From: Shewanella sp. KX20019
Lineage (GTDB): Bacteria; Pseudomonadota; Gammaproteobacteria; Enterobacterales; Shewanellaceae
Reading direction: 5' to 3'
Assembly: GCF_016757755.1 (NCBI RefSeq)
Contig: NZ_CP068437.1
Span: 1,488,001-1,552,000 of the forward strand
Length of the DNA stretch: 64,000 nt
Below are positions 34,673-44,317 of this stretch, one piece after another. Numbering within the stretch: position 1 is the first letter of the stretch; each line of letters opens with the position of its first letter. The position numbers and the translations under genes are program-made. Below the pieces are notes generated by a model. The model was not told the DNA's origin. It searched no databases and was given only the letters and a program-made list of their open reading frames with translations.

Positions 34673-35686
34673 TTGGGAAGATTTTCAGGGTTAACCAAGG
34701 ATGTAGGTCATAAAAAACGCGGTAAAACAGGTGTATTGTTAGTTAACCTTGGCACACCTGATGAGCCCACTGCTTCAGCTGTAAGACGTTATTTAGCAGA
34801 GTTTTTAGCGGACCCTCGAGTTGTAGAGATCCCTCGATTAGTTTGGATGATTATTCTGCATGGGATTATTTTACGAGTAAGACCTGCTAAATCAGCCGCT
34901 TTATACCAACAAGTTTGGAGTGAAAATGGCTCACCCTTAATGGATATCACTCAACGCCAAAGCAAAAAATTATCTCAATATTTAGCACAAGCGGGTGAAG
35001 ATGTCTCGGTGCAGTTTTGCATGCGCTATGGTCAACCTTCAGTCGCGACGACGTTACAAAAAATGCATGAGGATGGCGTCGATAAGCTGGTAGTGCTGCC
35101 GCTATATCCGCAATATGCGGCACCAACAACCGCATCTGCTTTTGATGCTATCGCTAAAGAGCTGACAACTTGGCGCTATTTGCCAGCATTGCACTTCATC
35201 AATACTTATCATGATAATCCCGATTTCATTGATGCTCTGGCTGCTTCTATCTGCAAAGATTTTGAGCTCAATGGTCAGCCGCAAAAGCTAGTCTTGTCAT
35301 ACCATGGAATGCCAGAGCGCAATCTTCACCTTGGTGATCCCTATTACTGTTTTTGTATGGTCACCACCAAGTTGTTAGTCGATAAGCTCGGCTTGACTGA
35401 AGAGCAGTATATTACGACATTCCAGTCGCGTTTTGGCAAGGCTAAATGGCTCACGCCATATACTGACGCCACTATGGGATCTTTACCTGCTAAAGGCGTT
35501 ACCGATATCGCTGTAGTGTGTCCAGCTTTTAGTGCTGATTGCCTTGAAACATTAGAGGAGATCGCTGGTGAGAATAAACTGATATTTAAGGACGCGGGTG
35601 GGGAGCAGTTTAGATATATTGCAGCGCTAAATGATAATGACGACCATATTAAAATGATGGCTAATATCGTTAAACCCTACCTTTAG
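34673..35686 (+). CDS. hemH: Ferrochelatase
   Basis: 337-aa enzyme inserting Fe(2+) into protoporphyrin IX at the membrane. It has LVNLGTPDEPT at the start, the active-site histidine H211 in LSYHGMPERN, and the acidic metal-path residues in DCLETLEEIAGEN. The start is a TTG with AAGGAG 5 bases ahead; the next in-frame ATG would cut into the conserved core. It follows pilTU but is separated by a terminator. A cysteine pair (CFCM) lies near residue 229, in the region where some bacterial ferrochelatases carry cluster cysteines, but I cannot confirm a cluster. Confidence 0.95.
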   Translation: MGRFSGLTKDVGHKKRGKTGVLLVNLGTPDEPTASAVRRYLAEFLADPRVVEIPRLVWMIILHGIILRVRPAKSAALYQQVWSENGSPLMDITQRQSKKLSQYLAQAGEDVSVQFCMRYGQPSVATTLQKMHEDGVDKLVVLPLYPQYAAPTTASAFDAIAKELTTWRYLPALHFINTYHDNPDFIDALAASICKDFELNGQPQKLVLSYHGMPERNLHLGDPYYCFCMVTTKLLVDKLGLTEEQYITTFQSRFGKAKWLTPYTDATMGSLPAKGVTDIAVVCPAFSADCLETLEEIAGENKLIFKDAGGEQFRYIAALNDNDDHIKMMANIVKPYL

Positions 35687-35704
35687 CGTGCAACAGGTTA
35701 ACGG

Positions 35705-35730
35705 CGGCAAGCTCGATTGAGTACTTGCCG
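35705..35730. terminator. Stem-loop between hemH and the DUF3192 gene
   Basis: CGGCAAG pairs with CTTGCCG with an inner CTC/GAG stem, between convergent genes. It has no T-run, so termination is uncertain. Confidence 0.4.
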
Positions 35731-35771
35731 ATGCTGTTCTTTGTGGCGTGATGGGTTAGGTTCAGGCTGGC

Positions 35772-36161
35772 TTATAAGCTATCTATTTGGCTGGCCAGAT
35801 ATTGTTGATAGGTATCTTCCCCCCAAGCAACAAGCTTGCCCTGCTTAAACAAAAGAGGAGTACACTCCTCTTTTGTTGTTTCACCATCAGACTCTTTGTG
35901 TTGAGTGCGGTAAAACAAAATCTGCAGATCCTGCTCATTAGAGATTTTAGCTTCACTAAAGTCAGCTTTACCAAACATCATTTTAACTTCACCGATACTC
36001 TGTCCGATGCTAATCTCTGTCATCTTAGCTCTATTGTAAGCCTGTCTATCTTCCCAATCCATCTCATCTGGGGTTGGCTCATAAGACACCATAATGATTG
36101 CAACAAAAGCAATGTAGGCAACAAAAATAGATCCAACGATTACGGGGACTCTGGATTTCAT
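35772..36161 (-). CDS. DUF3192 family membrane-anchored protein
   Basis: 129-aa protein with an N-terminal signal-anchor helix (VPVIVGSIFVAYIAFVAIIM) and the DUF3192 region ISIGQSIGEVKMMFGKADFS followed by a beta-rich part with LFYRTQH and CTPLLFKQGKLVAWG. The SIGxxxxEVxxxFGxPD pattern resembles small BamE-like folds. Function unknown. Single minus-strand gene convergent with hemH. Confidence 0.82.
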   Translation of the reverse strand: MKSRVPVIVGSIFVAYIAFVAIIMVSYEPTPDEMDWEDRQAYNRAKMTEISIGQSIGEVKMMFGKADFSEAKISNEQDLQILFYRTQHKESDGETTKEECTPLLFKQGKLVAWGEDTYQQYLASQIDSL

Positions 36162-36272
36162 CTGAACTCGGTTTCCTTGAGAAGCAATTCCAATAACTTG
36201 ATACGATACTATGCAAATTAATTGGGGTAAATGCTAGTGAGGTAACTTTTTGCTTACAGTTGTAAGGTTTTG

Positions 36273-37037
36273 TTAACTTATTTTTGGCAGCCTAAACTGC
36301 TTTAAGTTTGCATTGAGTGGCATATCCAATTGAAGCTGCACCAGTTTATAGCTTAATCTGGCCATTTTTTTTCCATCTTCAAGTTTTTTGGCTTGTTTAG
36401 AGCCAACTTGTTCAATTGAACTATAAATATTGGCCAGTGAACGAAATATTTTTAGTAACTCAACGGCAGATTTGGGGCCTATTCCCGGTACACCAGGAAT
36501 TTTATTACCACTGTCACCAGCAAGCGCCAGATAATCAATGAATTGTTTGTGTTCGACACCGAGCTTTTTTTCCATCGCTTCAATTGTCATGTATGTTTGA
36601 TTGAAGTGATCCCATTGCTTGATATGGGGGTGGTTTAATTGGCAAAAGCCTTTATCTGTCGACACAATAATCGCTTCGCCGCCAATATTAACGAGCTTGG
36701 TTGCTAGGGTCGCAATAACATCATCAGCCTCAGACTCGGCATTAAGCGAGGCAATGTTATGCTCAGCAAGATAAGCTTTTATATCGGCCAGACCATTCGC
36801 TAATGCTTCAGGCATAGGCTTGCGGCCCTTTTTGTAATCTTGATATAGCGCTTTGCGCCATGATAGCGCACTGCCATCCCATACAATCGCTACATGAGAA
36901 GGCTGGTGATACTTCACTAGCTTTTGACAGGCACCATTCACTCGCTCTTTTAAGCCGTTTATATCTGACTCATTGGGTTGAGCGGCGTGGATCCGCCGCA
37001 CTAAGTTCATACCATCTAAAATTAAAAATTTATTCAT
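36273..37037 (-). CDS. xni: Flap endonuclease Xni (exonuclease IX)
   Basis: 254-aa 5'-nuclease-domain protein (YgdG) homologous to the small domain of DNA polymerase I. It begins FLILDGMNLVRRIHAA with the first metal aspartate, has ESEADDVIATLATK and VSTDKGFCQL, and the helix-hairpin-helix GVPGIGPKSAVELL. It cuts 5' flaps during DNA repair or Okazaki processing. Its start overlaps the end of ppnN by 4 bases (ATGA), matching the ygdH-ygdG order in E. coli. Confidence 0.95.
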   Translation of the reverse strand: MNKFLILDGMNLVRRIHAAQPNESDINGLKERVNGACQKLVKYHQPSHVAIVWDGSALSWRKALYQDYKKGRKPMPEALANGLADIKAYLAEHNIASLNAESEADDVIATLATKLVNIGGEAIIVSTDKGFCQLNHPHIKQWDHFNQTYMTIEAMEKKLGVEHKQFIDYLALAGDSGNKIPGVPGIGPKSAVELLKIFRSLANIYSSIEQVGSKQAKKLEDGKKMARLSYKLVQLQLDMPLNANLKQFRLPKIS

Positions 37038-38386
37038 TTCATTATTTTATAACAGGGAATATAAGCACTTCCCGGTAACTTCATTCGTTGTTGTAAGACA
37101 AAAGCGTTAAGAAGATCATCCATTAACGCCATGAGTTTTGGATCCCCTTTAAGCTGAAAAGGACCGTTTTCGTCAATTCTCTTAATTGTTTCCATTTTTA
37201 CATTGCCAGCCACAATACCTGAAAAGGCCTTTCGTAAATTAGCGGCCAGTTCTGCTTTGTTTAATTGATCGTGTAGATCTAGATTACTCATCATCTCATG
37301 AGTTGGTTCAAAAGGTAGCTGAAACTCGGGCTCGATTTTCAATGACCATTGATATTGATAGGAGTCGCCATTATCCTTGCGGAAGGTCTTGATCTTTAGC
37401 ATGGCTTCTTTCTGAATACGAGCCACCTTTGATGGATCGTCAATGACGATTTGATACTTGCTCTGTGCTTCAGGGCCCAGCGTTGCGGCAATAAATTCAT
37501 CAATACGTAAGAAATACTCCTCACTCTCCTTGGGTCCAGTTAGCACCAAAGGGAAGGGAATATCTCGATTATGTTTATTCAGCAATATGCCCAGTAAATA
37601 GAGCAGCTCCTCTGCCGTACCCGCTCCGCCAGGGAAGATGATTATTCCGTGTCCTAGCCTGACAAAGGCTTCTAGTCGTTTCTCTATATCCGGCAGGATA
37701 ACGAGTTCATTAACTATCTGATTTGGCGGTTCAGCGGCAATAATACTGGGCTCAGTAAGGCCTATATATCGCGCATGGTTTACTCTTTGCTTAGCATGAC
37801 CAATGGCAGCACCTTTCATTGGCCCTTCCATAGCGCCTGGGCCACAACCAGTACAAATATCTAACTTACGCAGGCCGAGTTCATAGCCCACCTCTCGAGT
37901 ATATTGATACTCAATGGGGTTGATGCTGTGTCCGCCCCAGCAAACAATAATATTGGGGTCGAGCATCGGCATTGTTCGAGCATTACGTAATATGTCGAAG
38001 ACAACGTTAGTGATATGACTGGCATTGGTTAAGTTGATGTGCTTTAGGTTGTCATAGCGATCATAGATATAGACGATATCGCGTAGCACTGAAAATAGGT
38101 GCTCTTGTATACCTGAGATGATTTCGCCGTCGACAAAGGCTGCTAGAGGCGGGTTGGTAAGCTCGATCTTAATGCCACGCTCTCGCCTTAGGACATTAAT
38201 ATTAAAATCTTTGAATTGATTGAAAAGACTCTCGGCATTGTCACTCTGCAAGCCAGAAGCTAACACAGCAAGGGAACAACTGCGGTAGAGCTGATAAAGC
38301 TCACTATTGGCGTTCTGTTTGAGTCTGTCAACTTCGAGTTGTGAAAGCTGATCTAAGCTTCCTCTGGGACTAATTTTCACTATCAT
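37034..38386 (-). CDS. ppnN: Nucleotide 5'-monophosphate nucleosidase PpnN (YgdH)
   Basis: 450-aa LOG-family enzyme that splits purine and pyrimidine nucleotides into base and ribose-5-phosphate, stimulated by (p)ppGpp in E. coli. The LOG motif PGGAGTAEELLYLLG lies near residue 255, preceded by GCGPGAMEGPMKGAAIGHAK. The N-terminal (DUF4478) and C-terminal (DUF3412) extensions of PpnN are present, and length is as in E. coli. AAGGAG sits 5-6 bases before the start. Coupled to xni. Confidence 0.95.
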   Translation of the reverse strand: MIVKISPRGSLDQLSQLEVDRLKQNANSELYQLYRSCSLAVLASGLQSDNAESLFNQFKDFNINVLRRERGIKIELTNPPLAAFVDGEIISGIQEHLFSVLRDIVYIYDRYDNLKHINLTNASHITNVVFDILRNARTMPMLDPNIIVCWGGHSINPIEYQYTREVGYELGLRKLDICTGCGPGAMEGPMKGAAIGHAKQRVNHARYIGLTEPSIIAAEPPNQIVNELVILPDIEKRLEAFVRLGHGIIIFPGGAGTAEELLYLLGILLNKHNRDIPFPLVLTGPKESEEYFLRIDEFIAATLGPEAQSKYQIVIDDPSKVARIQKEAMLKIKTFRKDNGDSYQYQWSLKIEPEFQLPFEPTHEMMSNLDLHDQLNKAELAANLRKAFSGIVAGNVKMETIKRIDENGPFQLKGDPKLMALMDDLLNAFVLQQRMKLPGSAYIPCYKIMK

Positions 38387-38463
38387 AGCAGCTCCTTAGC
38401 AGTGATAGTTTAACTGTCCCTCAAAGATAAATGGCGGTGAAAATGATGCTCGCCGAGGACAGC

Positions 38464-40020
38464 TTATGAGTCGATGATGACCCTATCTCTGCTTTCATGT
38501 TTGGCTTTATACAGTGCGGCGTCAGCTCGTTCAAAAGTTTCGCTAATGAGCTCATTTTCAATAATTTGTGCAGCACCTATAGATACTGTAACTGTAATTC
38601 TCTGATTTTTAAACTTAAAGGGAATGTTTTTTACTTTTTCTCTGACTCGATTGAGCAAAGGTTTAATATCATTATCACCAATGTCAGGCAGTAAAAATAC
38701 AAACTCTTCGCCTCCATAACGAGCAACAAACTCAGTCTCTCTTAAAGAGTTTTTTAGCGCCATAGCTATTACTTGTAGTGTTTTATCACCTGTGCTGTGG
38801 CCAAAACTATCGTTGATTGATTTGAAGTGATCAATATCTGCAACTGCTACCCAGAGTGGTTGTTGAGTACGTTTGAAATTACGATACTCAATGTCCATAC
38901 GTTCTTCGAGTGCAGCTCGGTTGGGCAGTTGGGTTAGTGAATCGAGTAGGTTAAGCTTCTGTTGCTCAAATAAGCGTTCTTTATAAGTTTCAGTTTCTTT
39001 ACCCAATTCGTTAAGCTCGCTACGCAGCGCCTCAACAGATTGTCTTAATTGGATCTGCTCTCTATTCTCTAGCGCCTCTTTACGGCTAAGCGCGGTTCGC
39101 AGTGCTAATAACTGTTCTGTTACTTGGGTCTTCAGGTGGTTTATATCGTCAATTTCAGCTACTGATTCGCCAACATTGTCAACTTGGTTATTAATCTCGC
39201 CGTTAAGTCTTTTGGCAACTTGGAAGCTTTTTACCGAATGTGTGTAGGAGTCAGTGACGACCTCTCGAACATTGGTTAATGCACCATTGAGTATGTATAA
39301 AAACTCTTGTGATGCAGTTTTTTCTTTAGCGATATTATCGAGCAATAGGCTAAGAACTATTTGATAAGCGTTTAATAAAGTATCGAGTTCAAAATCTGAA
39401 GTTAATGATAATTTTAACGCAGAGATTTGTTCCCGTTGCTCTTTTCTAAACTCTATTTCCGATAGCATCTGTGCCAGCTCGTGGGCAGATTGGCGATGCC
39501 GTGGCAATACTTCAAATTTATCGCCAAGACGGAGCTGCTCGCTAAGGATCTCATCGTAAAAATCTACAATTTTTTCTACTTTAGGAATGTAATCCCAATA
39601 AGTATGAAAAGGCTTTGTGAGCTCTTTTTTGAAGTAAGAGATCTCTTTTTTGAGTTTTGTTGGTAGAGATTCGATGCGTTGAATTTCGCTGACAATATTA
39701 GATAACGAGCCACGACTCTCTTCGAGTTGCTGCATGACTTGGTTATACTGCTGCTTTAATATATCTTCAACTTCAGTCAGATCGGTGATGGCACTGTCAA
39801 TTTGGCTAAAACGACTCAATTTGTGTCGAAGTTTAGCGAGCTTATTGTCTAATTCAAGGTTTTGGCCTTTGCACGCCAAGCTTAACTGAGCAATAAATTG
39901 CAGAAGGAGCTGCAGCTTTTTGTTTTGGTCTTCACTCATATCATCAAGGGCTTGCCTTGCTGAGTAAAGCTTTTGCTGTAATACGCTTAGCTGAGGCGTG
40001 TTGGCGACGGCGTCCTTCAT
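38464..40020 (-). CDS. Coiled-coil GGDEF diguanylate cyclase
   Basis: 518-aa cytoplasmic protein: a long helical, coiled-coil-rich N terminus (about residues 1-345) without membrane segments, then a complete GGDEF domain. The domain begins LLDSLTQLPNRAALEERM and has the catalytic signature ARYGGEEFVF, so c-di-GMP synthesis is likely. The usual inhibitory-site RxxD five residues before is RETE here, so product inhibition may be lost. No sensor domain is recognised, so the input signal is unknown. It is a separate gene, divergently spaced from ppnN by 77 bp on the same strand. Confidence 0.88.
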   Translation of the reverse strand: MKDAVANTPQLSVLQQKLYSARQALDDMSEDQNKKLQLLLQFIAQLSLACKGQNLELDNKLAKLRHKLSRFSQIDSAITDLTEVEDILKQQYNQVMQQLEESRGSLSNIVSEIQRIESLPTKLKKEISYFKKELTKPFHTYWDYIPKVEKIVDFYDEILSEQLRLGDKFEVLPRHRQSAHELAQMLSEIEFRKEQREQISALKLSLTSDFELDTLLNAYQIVLSLLLDNIAKEKTASQEFLYILNGALTNVREVVTDSYTHSVKSFQVAKRLNGEINNQVDNVGESVAEIDDINHLKTQVTEQLLALRTALSRKEALENREQIQLRQSVEALRSELNELGKETETYKERLFEQQKLNLLDSLTQLPNRAALEERMDIEYRNFKRTQQPLWVAVADIDHFKSINDSFGHSTGDKTLQVIAMALKNSLRETEFVARYGGEEFVFLLPDIGDNDIKPLLNRVREKVKNIPFKFKNQRITVTVSIGAAQIIENELISETFERADAALYKAKHESRDRVIIDS

Positions 40021-40141
40021 TTATTTAGATGTTCCTTTATGAACCGTACGTACTAAAGATAATATGACTTTAGTGCTACTTTAACAGTAGTTTGCCTAAA
40101 GCGAAATGAACATTAGTTCTAGATGAGATCCAGTTTAGTCG

Positions 40142-42310
40142 TTAACTTAATTCTGCAGTCAAATCGACATTCTGATGACTCTTCCACCTTGGCCAAACAA
40201 TATCACCCTTAACGCCGTTGGTCTCTATTTTGATGATGCCTCGAATGATGCTTTTCTCTATATTGAGATATAGCGGTGGTTCAAAGATTCCTGATGATGC
40301 AAAATTAAGCGGTTTTAATGTGACATAATAATCTTGCTGGTGGCCTAAGGTCATCGCCGCCGAAAGCATCATCTGTAATGTGCCGAAGTGTTGCTCTGCT
40401 GAAAGCTTAAGTGCGGTGTCTGCGAGCAGGGGAAGACTCAGTAGCCCCATATGCAGGCGAGTATTACCAAAGTTGTCTATTAATGAACCTCTTATGTTGT
40501 TCAGCAGTGTATCGGGGGAGATTTTGATGTCAAAACTTAATAGGAAAAGCCCTGGACGTATGATGTAGGTTTGGCAGCTTAAACACTCAGATAGCGAGCG
40601 CAGCTGTTGCTTGTTCATTTTTGAATTACATTCATACCCTTGAGCCAGATCAGAGTTAAGCTGATCTGTTAAAGAGACTAAGGCTAATGTCTTAAATGTA
40701 TTTGGGGTATTAATGAAGTCTCGAACAAAGGCTGAATGGTTTGCAGTTTGAGTCAAAGAGTCTAGGCCACTACTTTGTTCTAAATTAATACACTTTTCGC
40801 GTAATTTATTCTTAATTCGCCACAGGTAAAGTGCAAGAGTCGCGGTTAAAGCGAACGCCAACAAACAGATAATCAACATTAAGCGATTAATTGATAGAAG
40901 CGCCTCTTTTTGCTCTAAATCAATATATTTTTGGTTTAGATCAAGTTTTGCTTTTTGCAGTTGAAACTGTGTCTTGGTTTGCTCTTCATCATCAACCTTG
41001 CTTCCATCTTTAGCGCTTAAATTAAGCACTTTTAGAATGTCTTGATAAGCTTGATCAAACTTCCCTAAATGTTTTGACGCGGTTGAACTGAACGTAAGTG
41101 CTTCAATAAGCTCATTGTTAAGCTTCATCTTCTCTGCAATTTTGGCTGCTGAGTTGGCGTATTTTAATGCGGCTCCCCAATCAGAAATACTACTATTTAC
41201 CTCGGCAAGCAGAAGGTGATTGTAAACGAGATAGTGGTTACTATTACGGGCAATGAAAATGTCACTTGCACCTAGTAGGTGTAAAATTGATATTTGGTTA
41301 TCGCCAATGTGAAAATAGGCTTCACCGAGATTATGTAAGGTTAGCGCCTGTGCTATATAGTTTCCGAGTTTTACATCGATTTGCTGCGCATTTAAGTGGT
41401 AATCAATTGCTTTGTACCATTGACCTTGCTCGGCATAGATCATCGCAATGACCGTCATACAGTTGGAAACATAATACTCATTACCGAGACGCTGGAACTG
41501 GTCTGACGCGCTGTTGGCATAGCGTAACGCATCATCCCAAGATTTTAAATCTCGGTAAACTCGTGCGAGTTGCAGCTTAATATGCGCATCTTGAGAGGGG
41601 GTTTTATTACTTTCTGAATGTTTTATTGCTTCCGAATAGTGCGATAGGGATTTTCCATATTGCTCTCTTTTATAGTAATACTTTCCCAATATCGATTCAG
41701 CATGAGCAATCATGTACGGCGATGTGGTTTCAATGGCTATAGCTTTTGCTTGTTGCAGGTGTTCCAGTACTGGCTCGTTTTCACGTAGCATCATATGTAG
41801 CATGCCGAGGTCGATGTGCAGCGTAAAACGCAATGTTTGCTCTTTGGGACCATCGGATTGTGAAAGCGTGTTGAGCGCTTTTTGGTATAACGCGATAGCC
41901 GATTTAAAATCTTGCTTACCCTTGCCATTATATCGACCGTTAAGCATCTGAGCATAGCTACGGCCAAATTGGCTGTCATCCAACAAGGCTAATTGATCTA
42001 TCAATTGCTTAGCAATGGTATAGCGGTCGGCATTTTTTGATGACAAGTCTAATGACAATCTGGCTAATAGTTGAAGTTCAAATATAGCCTCTTCAAAGGA
42101 GATGCCTTTTCTCATCGCATAGTTATCTAGCTCTGCTTTACTACGAAAATTTGGAGGCGTGGGGAAGTGTTTTTGGATAGATTGGCGTAAATTATTGGGG
42201 AACTCTCTAAATTCAAGTTCTGTTTCGATAGCATCTCTGCCAGTGGCAGCTGCGAAGTGGCTTACAAAAAAGGACAACGTAATTACAACTAGAGTCAACA
42301 GACTGCGCAT
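40142..42310 (-). CDS. Periplasmic TPR protein with membrane helix and decayed GGDEF domain
   Basis: 722-aa protein: signal peptide (MRSLLTLVVITLSFFVSHFA), a periplasmic array of tetratricopeptide repeats (about residues 90-420; for example ALTLHNLGEAYFHIGDNQIS), a coiled stretch, one membrane helix (LMLIICLLAFALTATLALYL near residue 485) and a cytoplasmic C-terminal domain. That domain begins LDSLTQTANHSAFVRDF, the entry motif of GGDEF domains, but I find no GGDEF/GGEEF signature later. It is therefore probably an inactive GGDEF relative acting as a binding or signalling module. It precedes a true diguanylate cyclase on the same strand, which may be its partner. Confidence 0.78.
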   Translation of the reverse strand: MRSLLTLVVITLSFFVSHFAAATGRDAIETELEFREFPNNLRQSIQKHFPTPPNFRSKAELDNYAMRKGISFEEAIFELQLLARLSLDLSSKNADRYTIAKQLIDQLALLDDSQFGRSYAQMLNGRYNGKGKQDFKSAIALYQKALNTLSQSDGPKEQTLRFTLHIDLGMLHMMLRENEPVLEHLQQAKAIAIETTSPYMIAHAESILGKYYYKREQYGKSLSHYSEAIKHSESNKTPSQDAHIKLQLARVYRDLKSWDDALRYANSASDQFQRLGNEYYVSNCMTVIAMIYAEQGQWYKAIDYHLNAQQIDVKLGNYIAQALTLHNLGEAYFHIGDNQISILHLLGASDIFIARNSNHYLVYNHLLLAEVNSSISDWGAALKYANSAAKIAEKMKLNNELIEALTFSSTASKHLGKFDQAYQDILKVLNLSAKDGSKVDDEEQTKTQFQLQKAKLDLNQKYIDLEQKEALLSINRLMLIICLLAFALTATLALYLWRIKNKLREKCINLEQSSGLDSLTQTANHSAFVRDFINTPNTFKTLALVSLTDQLNSDLAQGYECNSKMNKQQLRSLSECLSCQTYIIRPGLFLLSFDIKISPDTLLNNIRGSLIDNFGNTRLHMGLLSLPLLADTALKLSAEQHFGTLQMMLSAAMTLGHQQDYYVTLKPLNFASSGIFEPPLYLNIEKSIIRGIIKIETNGVKGDIVWPRWKSHQNVDLTAELS

Positions 42311-42439
42311 GGGAAGGCAATTCCTTGCTCTAAGCTTATGCTCAAGAGCTATTTATTTTTGTTATTTTAATTGGTGTAATCAAGCCAAATGTTATACTTT
42401 TCGACTCAATGAAAACAATAATAACAGAAGGAAGCCAGA

Positions 42440-44245
42440 GTGAAACCAGTAGTTCCCCTAATCTTAACTTTTAGTGCGTTAATTTCTCCAGTTGTGGTCG
42501 CAGACGTTGATTACTCAATCGATTTATTAAATCCGCAGCATCATTTAGCTAAAGTTGAAGTGAGCTTTCCAGAAACAAAATCAGCAACTTTAGTCGTTAA
42601 TCTTCCTGTTTGGCGGACTGGCAAGTATGAGGTGCTCCCTCTTGCTGATTCGGTGAGGCTTTTCACTGCTAAAAATGCCGTGGGCGATATCCTTCCATGG
42701 GCTAGAACGGCCAGTGGCGAGTGGACTGTCGCACTTGATAAACCAACAAAGGTTACCGTTTCTTACCAGCTATATGCCAATAAGCTTGGGCAGCGAGTGA
42801 ATCATATTGATGCTAGCCATGCTTTTCTCGATGCCAGTGGTACTTTTGTTTACAGTCCAGAATTTAGAAGCGAGCCGATTAATGTCAATCTTGCCGTCCC
42901 TAATGATTGGAATAGCTACTCTGGAATGGACCGTGGCTCAGAACCCCATAGTTTCAACGCCGCTAACTACGACATCTTAGTTGACTCACCGATTGAAACG
43001 GGGATCAGTGAACATCGAGAATTTGAGGCTGATGGCAAGCAGTATGAGCTTGTTATTTGGGGAGAGGGGAATTACGACATCGACAAGATGGTTGATGATT
43101 TAACTAAGCTAAGCGGCCAGGCTGAGGTTCTCTGGGATGGTTATCCTTTTGAACGTTATGTCTATATGGTGCATGCAACCAGTGGTGCCCGTGGTGCAAC
43201 TGAGCATTTAAACTCAACGATTATTCAACGCCCACGTTTTAGTTATCGTGATCGTAAAGACTATCTTGGTTTTATAAAGACAGCTTCACACGAGTTTATT
43301 CATACTTGGAATGTCAAAGCTTATCGTCCGGAAGGGTTAGTGCCTTATGACTATCAAGAAGAGGGAATTACTCAACTGCTGTGGATAGCAGAAGGCTCTA
43401 CGAGTTACTTTCAAAGCCAATTGTTGCTTCGTGCTGGCGTGATGACCACCAAGGAGTTCTTTGAAGATTTAGCCAAGCGTATTGCACAAAGCGAGAAAAC
43501 ACCGGGCCGTGAGGTTCAGTCCGTTGCAAGTGCGAGTGCCAACCAATGGGCGAGCACTGGCGGTGATTATGCGGTAAATCATAGTACTAATATCTACTCT
43601 GAGGGTTACCTAACTTCGTTTACGCTGGATTTCTCCTTGCTTAAAGAAACACAATTGAAGCGCTCATACCGCGATGTGCACCGTGAGCTTTATCAATCGC
43701 ACCGCATTCCTGCAGGCTATAACATTGCCGATGTGAAAACTATTTTAGAAAAGGTCTCGGGGACGAGTTATGAAAAATGGTGGCAAGAGCATGTTAATTC
43801 TCCGGTCAGTTTAGATTTCAAGACTATGTTAGCGCAAGCTGGCTTAGCAGTGGGTTTTGGTGACGAGGCTAAGTCTGAACCTTTTGTTGGGGTTACACTT
43901 GAGTCTAAAAGCTTAGTGCTGTCACGCGTGCAGCGTAATGGACCAGCATGGAATGCTGGTATTGTGCTTGGCGATGAAATTGTGGCTATCAACGGTTTAA
44001 AAGTGACTGCTGCTGGGTTTAATTCGCGTATTAAAGACTTTAAAGCGGGCGGGAAGATAAACATCACTCTGTTTAGTAATGATAGGCTAAAACAGGTTGA
44101 ATTGACTCTTGGTGAGCAAAAAAGTGGTAAGTTGGCGATAAGTAGCGTTGATAACCCCAACCGTTCTCAGAAGGCCTTCTTAAAAGCGTGGTTAGGCATT
44201 GACTGGCCATTCGATAAAGAGGGCAAATTAGAGTCCGCCGAGTAA
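42440..44245 (+). CDS. M61 family peptidase (glycyl aminopeptidase-like) with PDZ domain
   Basis: 601-aa secreted metallopeptidase. Signal peptide at residues 1-21 (MKPVVPLILTFSALISPVVV). The zinc site H284-E-F-I-H288 is followed by the downstream glutamate at E318 (WIAEGS), and a C-terminal PDZ domain lies at about 470-555 (VLSRVQRNGPAWNAGIVLGD). This matches the M61 family, whose studied member removes N-terminal glycine. GTG 42440 is supported by AAGGAAG 6 bases ahead. Likely periplasmic. Convergent with rdgC and sharing its terminator. Confidence 0.93.
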   Translation: MKPVVPLILTFSALISPVVVADVDYSIDLLNPQHHLAKVEVSFPETKSATLVVNLPVWRTGKYEVLPLADSVRLFTAKNAVGDILPWARTASGEWTVALDKPTKVTVSYQLYANKLGQRVNHIDASHAFLDASGTFVYSPEFRSEPINVNLAVPNDWNSYSGMDRGSEPHSFNAANYDILVDSPIETGISEHREFEADGKQYELVIWGEGNYDIDKMVDDLTKLSGQAEVLWDGYPFERYVYMVHATSGARGATEHLNSTIIQRPRFSYRDRKDYLGFIKTASHEFIHTWNVKAYRPEGLVPYDYQEEGITQLLWIAEGSTSYFQSQLLLRAGVMTTKEFFEDLAKRIAQSEKTPGREVQSVASASANQWASTGGDYAVNHSTNIYSEGYLTSFTLDFSLLKETQLKRSYRDVHRELYQSHRIPAGYNIADVKTILEKVSGTSYEKWWQEHVNSPVSLDFKTMLAQAGLAVGFGDEAKSEPFVGVTLESKSLVLSRVQRNGPAWNAGIVLGDEIVAINGLKVTAAGFNSRIKDFKAGGKINITLFSNDRLKQVELTLGEQKSGKLAISSVDNPNRSQKAFLKAWLGIDWPFDKEGKLESAE

Positions 44246-44264
44246 TTGGACTGAGTTTAAAATC

Positions 44265-44289
44265 AAAAAGGCGCCTTAGGCGCCTTTTT
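44265..44289. terminator. Bidirectional terminator between the M61 gene and rdgC
   Basis: AAAAAGGCGCC / GGCGCCTTTTT stem with a TTA loop between convergent genes. Confidence 0.9.
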
Positions 44290-44317
44290 GTTATCGAAAA
44301 AATCATTAACGATTAGG

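Noticed and set aside
34673..34735. Later start for ferrochelatase
   Set aside because: The TTG has an excellent ribosome site, and the next in-frame ATG would remove the conserved LVNLGTPDEP segment.
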